DNA from: Strigops habroptila
Taxonomy: Eukaryota > Chordata > Aves > Psittaciformes > Psittacidae
Direction: 5' to 3'
NCBI RefSeq assembly: GCF_004027225.2
Contig: NC_046358.1
Coordinates: 6,231,284-6,295,283, forward strand
Length of the DNA: 64,000 nt
The notes under the pieces are model-generated. The model did not search any database, had not been told where the DNA came from, and saw only the letters and a list, made by a program, of their open reading frames with translations. This document shows positions 57,301-64,000 of the stretch, piece by piece. The first letter of the stretch is position 1. Each line of letters starts with the position of its first letter. The position numbers were made by a program, and so were the translations under genes.

Positions 57301-60084
57301 ACCTTGTGGAAGAGGAGCGGACTGCATGGAGCCAACCACAGCTGCCTGCAGCAGTTCCACCCTTAATGTGATCACCACGGTGGAAGGTAGTGGGGGCTAT
57401 CAGCCATTAGCTCTACACAAGTATTTATAGATAGTAGAGACTTAGTTATTGCCAGTGGTGATAAAACCCCAGCTATAAAAGTCCTTCTACCTGCCTGTCT
57501 GCACAGGAGCAGGGTATGCTGAGCAGGCAGAGCTGCCACTAAAGCTGCGAGATGCCTGGGGAGGGGTGGAAGCGTGGTCCCTACAAACACCCCCACGAGC
57601 CATGCTGTGAACCTCAGGCCAGGTTAACCCCTACTAGAAGCAGCTGAGTGGTGGCATCACTGCTGGAGGCCACAGCTCAGAGGGGTCAGCCACAAATGTT
57701 GTCATCTCATCGCTCTGTTCATCCTCCAGAAATGCAGTGTTGCTCACTCTGCCAGGTTACTGGAGACTCCCCTTTCTCGTGTGCTTGTGAGAAGAGATAA
57801 AAGATGATACCATCAGCGAGGAGATGTCTGTTAAGATTTTAATTTCCTAGAAGAGGATGTGTGTTTGCAGTGCTCGGTGGAGGGGCAAAGGCCCCCACAA
57901 CAGATTTTAAGAATCCTTCAGGTCGTTGCCTGCCAGTGTTACCATGTTTTCAGTGTTTCTGTTCTTGCCAGGGAGCACAAGTATCTTCTGTTCTGCACCC
58001 TGTGTTTTCACATGGAGAGGAGGTGCCCCTGTAAAGCAAGCGACCTTATCAAGAAGTCAGCAGTCTTGGGTTATTACCAGAGCTGAACTAAGCACTTTGC
58101 TGCTGTTATCATTGCTATTGATTTTACATTTATAGAGAGCCGCAAATTTACACAGTGCTTAATAAACACAAAGTTTCCTGGACTGCAACTAGTGATAGGA
58201 GAATTGGGAGGCCTCTAAAGAAACCCAACCCTCAACATTTAAAACACCCAACCCACATTTACATTATATTTCTATGCTATATTTTCCACTACAGTAATAG
58301 GCTGAAGATTAGAAGAGTTGCTGCCACACTCCTGCATGGCCACACGCAGCAGGACAACCTGAGAGCAAATGGATCTAACATCCTCTCAGACAGAATGGCA
58401 ATTTTATATCACCTATCCCACTGATGTCACGCAATGCTTTGGACAGACAAGTCCAAAATGTGCTGAGTAACAGTGAATTAGCACAAGGCCTCGTGACATT
58501 TAACATTTCACCCAGGTTTTCCAAAGATGCAGCATTTTCTTCCTCCAAGAGTGGGGCTGGGAGTCTTGGACTGGGTTAGGACATGGGATGTCACTGGACT
58601 GAAGTATCTGTGATCAGGAAAGTCAAGTAATGTAAGACAGGCAAATTAATTCCCTCGGGGCACAGCACCATTATCAGCACAAATATTTTAACTCTGGACA
58701 AATAATTTGTTCATCAGCTTAAAAATTAACGCCTTTTGGCTTAAATCTTTGTTGGTATTTTGAAGATGTTTTTCCTAAAGGGACCTCTGAGAGCAGGATC
58801 AATGTCCCCTGGCCACTCTACTGTACATCCCAAAGTGTCACTTTATGCAACACTTCATGGCAAAGTCTCAAAAGAACAAAAAAGGAACAGGAAACAACCA
58901 TGGGGACAGGGAAGTTGGAAGATGCAACGAAGGAGTGGAAGTCATGTGGCTTTGAAGAAAGGAGCACACCCTGAATCCAAATAATCTCTGGTGCATTAAA
59001 GAGGTAGGTTGAATGATTCTGGGATGAAAGCACTGGATTAGGCCTCAGGAGATCTGAGTTGTCACAGATTGGTACTCAAAGGGGACTAGAGACAGAAGTG
59101 AGGTTAAGCCCAGTGTTCGGGAAGCACTCAGGTAAGTAGAAACAATACCTGAAACCCCAAAACAAACCCACAAGCAAACAAAACCAACCAGAGGTGGTTT
59201 TAAATGCAGAGATGACACATTGCCAAAGCTGTGCTGTGGCAGAAGCTGTCAGGAAACCCCGTGAGATACATGTTCCCCAGAGGTGGGGATATCCTCCAGG
59301 AGTTTGGGTCCTCCACTGTGAGTTCCATCTTTAGCTCCTCACATGGAGTGAAAGTTGCATCACTCCTCACTCCCTGCTTCTGCTCTGGAGATCTGGCTGT
59401 AAATGGAGGTGTACTACTCACGCAGTTTACCTTGGCAGGCTGTGGACATCCTACTGCTGCCTACAGGGTGTGCCCAGGCCCTTTCTGCACAGCTTCTCCC
59501 TATCCCCAAGAGGCTGGCATGGATGAATGGCCCAGCCTTGGAAAATATTATCACCTCCCAGAGAATGCTGGTTCTGTGCTGTACCCAAAGGAGGCCAGGC
59601 TGCACTTGGGGAAAACTTGATGAATGGCTGGGTGAAACTCCCTGGGCTCTACACATGGAGAGGAGCAGAGACATCAGCTTCTGAGAAGTTCACCTGAGAA
59701 TATTCCCTTACATCCGAGCCCTGACACTGTGCTTTCAGCCCGGTACCTGCCTATGTGCCACAACTATAGTGTCCCCTGACTTATATTTTTGGAGTGCTAG
59801 GCACATGTGGAAGTAGCATATTTGCTTGTCTGCCTCTTCCTCTAGATTATCCCAAAATACCTCATGAGGCATTAATGGCTGGAGACTCCAAGGTCCCACA
59901 GCAGTATTTCCCCACCAAGTATTGCTTCTAGTGAGAAGGACCCTGAAGCAGGTTTGAAGCTCCTTGGCCTCACTTGAGGCACACCCGAGCACAGCTCTGC
60001 AAGGCTGCCTGTGCAGGTACCCTCCTGAACCTCCCACAGAGAGGCCAAAGGCTTTCTGTCCAGTTCTGCGTCATGACTGACGTC
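51398..60084. other. Intergenic region, no gene recognised
   Basis: About 8.7 kb without recognisable repeat copies or coding exons. Frames up to 180 codons (51614-52156 minus strand) show no domain. A TATA-like TATATAAAAG occurs near 56645, but no transcript structure follows it. Confidence 0.65.
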
Positions 60085-60800
60085 TATAGGTTGGGTGGAG
60101 AAGTGATTCAGAGCAGCCCTGTGGAGAAGGACTTGGGGGTGTTGGTCAACGAAAATCTGAACATGAGCCACTTCAGTGTGTGCTCACAGCCCAGAAACCA
60201 CCCGTGTGCTGGGCTGCATCAAAATGAGTGTGACCAGCAGGTTGAAGGGGGTGACCCTGTCCCTCTGCTCTGCTCTCGTGAGACCCCACTGTGTGCACTG
60301 TGTGCAGTTCTGGTGTCCTCAACATAAGAAGGACATGGAGCTGTTGGAGCAAGTCCAGAGGAGGCCACAAGGACGATCAGGGGCTGGAGCACCTCCTGTA
60401 TGGAGACAGGCTGAGAAAGTTGGGGCTGTTCAGCCTGGAGAAGAGAAGCTGTGTGGAGACCTCAGAGCAGCTTCCAGTGTCTGAAGGGGGCTACAAGGAT
60501 GCTGGAGAGGGACTCTTCATCAGGGACTGTAGTGATAGGACAAGGGGTGATGGGTTTAAACTAAAACAGGATATTAAGGTTGGATATAAGGAAGTTCTTC
60601 CCTGTGAGGGTGGTGAGGCGCTGGCACAGGGTGCCCAGAGAAGCTGTGGCTGCCCCATCCCTGGCAGTGTTCAAGGCCAGGTTGGACACAGGGGCTTGGA
60701 GCAACCTGCTCTAGCGGAAGGTGTCCCTGCCTGTGGCAGGGGGGTGGAACTACATGATATTAAGGTCCTTTCCAACCCAAACCATTCTGTGATTCTATGA
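60085..60800 (+). repeat. Longest recent-type CR1 copy in the window
   Basis: Sense CR1 of about 715 bp. It includes degraded ORF2 C-terminal coding sequence (a 'gagaaggacttgggggtg' block, then 'gtgctgggctgcatcaaaa'), then the conserved 'gttcagcctggagaagagaa' block, ending 'cattctgtgattctatgatg'. Frame breaks show it is not an active element. Confidence 0.94.
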
Positions 60801-61889
60801 TGACACAGGGAATTAAATATTGTTGTAAATATGATTTTTTCCTCTGTATGCTACTGTGTATCTCAGCAAAACAATCACGAGGGCTAAGCCATGGTTCTTC
60901 TGCTGTGCACAGTGCTAATGCAGAGCCCTTACCAGCACTCTCCACAGAACATTTCAGTTTCACTTTAACCCACCACTGCTCCACCTGTACATCTCAATGC
61001 AGCTGCCAGGCACATATAATGTGATTCAATTTGATCTGGGAGTTTTTCTACTCTACATGGGCCAGCAGATATCAGAGTCTGAGTATACAAGTTATTTTCA
61101 GCTTGTCTGTGGCACAAAATTCCACCCACCAGGCTTGCAGAGATATATAAATCATGGAGGTGTCTAAAATAACAGGCCCTGAGGAAACATCTGTCACCTC
61201 CAGAAGCTTGTGAGGGAGGAGGATGAAGCATTCAGCTCAACAACTTACTGAATTTTCCTTTAGCTCCAAGAAAGCAGAGTGCAGCAAGTCTTTCCAGCAC
61301 AGCCCAGATGCCTTGGCAGTTAGACTTTCACGTTGCCTTCACAGTGCGTTTGACCTGTGAATGCAATGCTCAGCAATTTGGGTGACATTAGTATCACCTT
61401 TTATCTTTAAAATGAATGGATCACTTAAATTGTTTTTGTTTATGGATTCTTCCCCCCCCCCCCCCCCCGCAGAATTGACTGGCTGGTTGACCTTTTGCAA
61501 ACCAATCTCTTAATCAAAGAACACTGAACTTGCTGTGATGGAACTTACTGACTGCTGCTGTAGTGCTGAAACCTGCCACCTCCTGCGCTGGTGGAGCCTG
61601 TGGGCCAGAGCCTCGCACATCCCACAGCTATTAACATAAAAAATCACGATGAGAGCTGAGAAGTTGTATTTTCGTTCTCTCCCTCCTCCTATTTGATGTG
61701 ATGTGATCTTCTCTTTTGGACCCCAACTCCACTCATTCTTCACTGCTCTTCAGAGTGGAGGAAACGGCAGTGGGGCAGAGAAAGAACTAATAAAGGGAGG
61801 CAGATTACACAGTATGGAGCGCTGCTCATGCAGCTGACACAGGGTGAATGTCGGCAACTGGTGAGGCAACAGGCAGGCGGGAGGCAGAT
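60801..61889. other. Intergenic stretch with a C17 homopolymer
   Basis: No gene is recognised. A run of 17 C lies at 61452-61468, followed by GCAG, which together resembles a strong acceptor tract but with no identifiable exon after it. Confidence 0.7.
61452..61468. repeat. C17 homopolymer
   Basis: Seventeen consecutive C on the plus strand, preceded by TTCTT. The length is likely to vary and may be misread by sequencing. Confidence 0.9.
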
Positions 61890-63560
61890 GGTGCTGCTCT
61901 CCTCACGCTGGCAGAGGCAACCCCTGGCGATGGCGCAGGCCCGGGCTCGGCTCTCCGGGCCGTGGGCAGGCGAGATCCACCTGCCCCGCCGCCCTCCCGC
62001 CATGGTGCCCACCAGGGAACGGGCGAGCCGCGGCCGCTCCCACCCCACCGCCCAAGTACTGACATGGCGGTGGGTGGCACACTGACAGAGGGGAGCGGGG
62101 ACAGCGCAGGCTGCCGGCGCAGGAGGCCGCTCCCCCCGCCGGCTGCCCCGGCCCTGGTCCCATTCCCCCCTTCCCTCCGCCGGCTGCCCCGGCCCCGGGC
62201 CGCCGTGAGGGGAAGCCCCGCCCCGGCTCCGCACGCGCTGACGCTGACGAGGCGCCGCGCTCGCAACGCCCGGCCCGGCCCGCAGCGCTGCTGCCCCCTG
62301 GCGGCGGGCGGGCGGCACTGCCGCGTGTGTCCGTGTGCGTGTCCGTGTCCGTGTGTGCCCGTGTCCATGTCCGTATCCGTGCCTGTGTCCGTGTCTGTGT
62401 CTGTGTCCGTGCCTGTGTGTGCCCGTGTCCGTGTCCTTGTCTGTATCCGTGTCCGTCTCTGTGTCCGTGTCTGTGTGTGCCCCTGTCCATGTCCGTGTCC
62501 GTGTCTGCCTGTGTCTCTGCCCGTGCCTGTGTGTGCCCGTGTCCACGTCCGTGTCCGTGTCCATGTCCGTGTCTGTTTCTGTATCAGTGTCTGTGTACGT
62601 GTCTGTGTCCGTGTCTGTCCGTGTCTGTGTGTGCCCGTGTCCATGCCCGTGTCAATGGCCATGTCCATGCCCATGTCCGTGTCCGTGTCTGTGTTCATGT
62701 CTGTCCGTGTCCGTGTATTCCGTGTCTGTGTCCGTGTCTGTGTCCATGTCTGTGTCTGTCCGTGTCTGTGTCCGTGTCGGTCCGTGTCTGACCGTGTCTG
62801 TCCATGTCCGTGTCCGTGTGTGCCCGTGTCTTGTCCGTGCGTGTCTGTGTCGTGTCCATGTCTGTCCGTGTGTGTCTGTATCCATGCCCGTGTCCATGTC
62901 CGCGTTTGTGTTTGTCCGTGTCTGTATTTGTCCGTGTCTGTGTCCATGCCCGTGTCCCTGTCCGTGCCCGTGCAATGCAGAAGGATGGGACAAGCGAGCA
63001 ATTCACGCTTTTCACTTTTGCAGCCTGTTGGCTCATGGTTTCGGTGGAAGGACCCGTTCCCCGTCTCACAGGGAGCGGTAACCGCCCCCCCTCCGCATCA
63101 CCTCGCGTCCCCAAGCGACGTTGGTGGCTTTGTTGGCAAGTTCGCCCAATTTCCAGTGCCCCGCTGGTGTTTGTCACTTCACTCACACACACGCGTGTCC
63201 CTGCGGCACTCGGAGGCGATGACAACCTGCCGGGGCAGCACCGGCAGCGGGGGCCGCCCGCACCCCGCACGGCCGCCAGAGGGAGCCGCCGCCGCGGCCA
63301 TGGCGGAGGAGGGCGGAGCCGCGGCCGCCGCCATGAGCCCGGCGCGGGGCGGAGGAGGCGCCGGTTCCCCGCGGTGCGGGGGGTGGTTTTACACAGGAGG
63401 AACGGAGCGCCCCGGCACCCCGCTGGGAACTGCGGTGCCCCCTGAGTGCCCGCAGCGCCGCGGCTCGGCACCTCGGGAGTCGAAACCTGCCACAGGGCTC
63501 GCCCCAAGGTGGACACACAGGGAGGTGCTGCCCCGGGAGCTCCTGCCCCGACCCTCAGAG
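61890..63560. promoter_or_regulatory. Large CpG island, candidate promoter at the right end
   Basis: Two CpG-dense blocks (about 61.89-62.32 and 63.06-63.56 kb) flank a hexamer array. GCCATGG/GCCGCCATG elements near 63300 and 63332 resemble YY1-type sites near transcription starts. In human, PHF21A lies head-to-head with CREB3L1, so this could be its noncoding first exon on the plus strand. No PHF21A coding exon is visible and the assignment is inference. Long open frames across it come from GC content and the array. Confidence 0.6.
62324..62973. repeat. (GTGTCC)n hexanucleotide array, about 650 bp
   Basis: About 108 units of a 6-bp repeat with the main variants GTGTCC, GTGTCT, ATGTCC and GTGCCC. 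The six-base period leaves several frames open on both strands, giving Val/Ser/Pro/Cys-rich frames on plus and Asp/Thr/His/Gly-rich frames on minus that are not proteins. It sits inside the CpG island. Confidence 0.95.
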
Positions 63561-63572
63561 CGGTGTAGAAGA

Positions 63573-63975
63573 GTCATAGAATCCTGGACTGGTTTGGTTT
63601 GGAAGGGTCCTTAAAGCTCCTCCAGTTCCAACTCCCTGCCACGGGCAGGGACACCTTCCACTAGAGCAGGTTGCTTCAAGCCCCCGTGTCCAACCTGGCC
63701 TTGAACACTGCCAGGGATAGGGCAGCCACAGCTTCTCTGGGCACCCTGTGCCAGCGCCTCAGCACCCTCACAGGGAAGAACTTCTTCCTTATATCTAACC
63801 TGAACTTCCCCTGTTTAAGTTTAAACCCATTCCCCCTTGTCCTGTCACTACAGTCCCTGATGAAGAGTCCCTCCTCAGCATCCTTGTAGCCCTCTTCAGA
63901 CACTGGAAGCTGCTCTGAGGTCTCCATGCAGCTTCTCTTCTCCAGGCTGAACAGCCCCAACTTTCTCAGCCTGTT
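63573..63975 (-). repeat. CR1 LINE copy at the right edge
   Basis: Reverse-complement CR1 beginning 'gtcatagaatcctggactgg' and continuing to 'caactttctcagcctg', after which the match is lost before the window ends. It directly abuts the CpG island. Confidence 0.93.
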
Positions 63976-64000
63976 TGAGTCCTCACGTACTTGCTGGGGC

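Noticed and set aside
61440..61480. C17-GCAG as a splice acceptor
   Set aside because: No exon-like frame or donor follows; it is more simply a homopolymer.
61848..63614. Plus-strand open frame of 588 codons and several overlapping long frames, including 391 codons on the minus strand (61826-63001)
   Set aside because: The central part is the six-base repeat, which cannot generate stops in these frames, and the ends are CpG-rich. The translated sequence is only Val/Ser/Pro/Cys or Asp/Thr/His/Gly runs. Two opposite-strand frames over the same DNA cannot both be explained by coding.

Overview
The window is vertebrate nuclear DNA, almost certainly from a bird. It carries about eleven CR1 LINE copies, several ending in the ATTCTATG-type 3' repeat typical of avian CR1. 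It also has small introns, sharply bounded CpG islands, and one recognisable intron-split gene with GT-AG junctions. I see nothing prokaryotic, no CRISPR array, no rRNA or tRNA, and no complete transposon.

The one gene I can assemble is CREB3L1 (OASIS), on the minus strand. Eleven coding exons run from the start codon at 42538 down to 344. Phases match at all ten junctions and give 492 full codons plus two bases of codon 493. The terminal coding exon and 3' UTR lie beyond the left edge. The conceptual protein has the whole family architecture: acidic N-terminal activation region, three psi-K-x-E motifs, a Pro/Ser-rich TPPSS segment, a bZIP domain (basic region about 286-311, zipper L313/Y320/L327/L334/L341/L348), a transmembrane helix (about 368-389), an RSLL site-1-protease motif at 414-417 and a luminal tail. 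It is therefore an ER-anchored transcription factor released by S1P/S2P cleavage.

Layout. 1-18305: exons 11 to 2 and their short introns, nearly repeat-free apart from two CR1 fragments in intron 9. 18306-42430: the 24-kb intron 1, with a MARE/AP-1 site, a separate CpG island at about 24.57-24.99 kb built round an inverted pair of CCAAT boxes, several CR1s and a 21-bp minisatellite. 42.03-42.96 kb: CpG-island promoter, exon 1, a 15-codon Arg-rich upstream ORF and a kappaB-like site. 43-61.8 kb: no recognisable gene; CR1s, a duplicated ~150-bp segment (one copy split by a CR1), and a CRE/AP-1/RFX motif cluster near 50.2-50.4 kb. 61.9-63.56 kb: a second large CpG island interrupted by a ~650-bp hexanucleotide array. 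From the human gene order (PHF21A head-to-head with CREB3L1, DGKZ downstream) this island could be the PHF21A 5' end, but no PHF21A coding exon is visible, so that is inference.

Most long open frames here are by-products of CpG-rich DNA, the hexamer array or CR1. I found no convincing novel protein-coding system. The most interesting signals are regulatory or evolutionary: a NAGNAG acceptor at exon 5, the intron-1 promoter candidate, the CpG-decay pattern in the hexamer array, the CR1 insertion with its matched empty site, and the CREB3L1 uORF.
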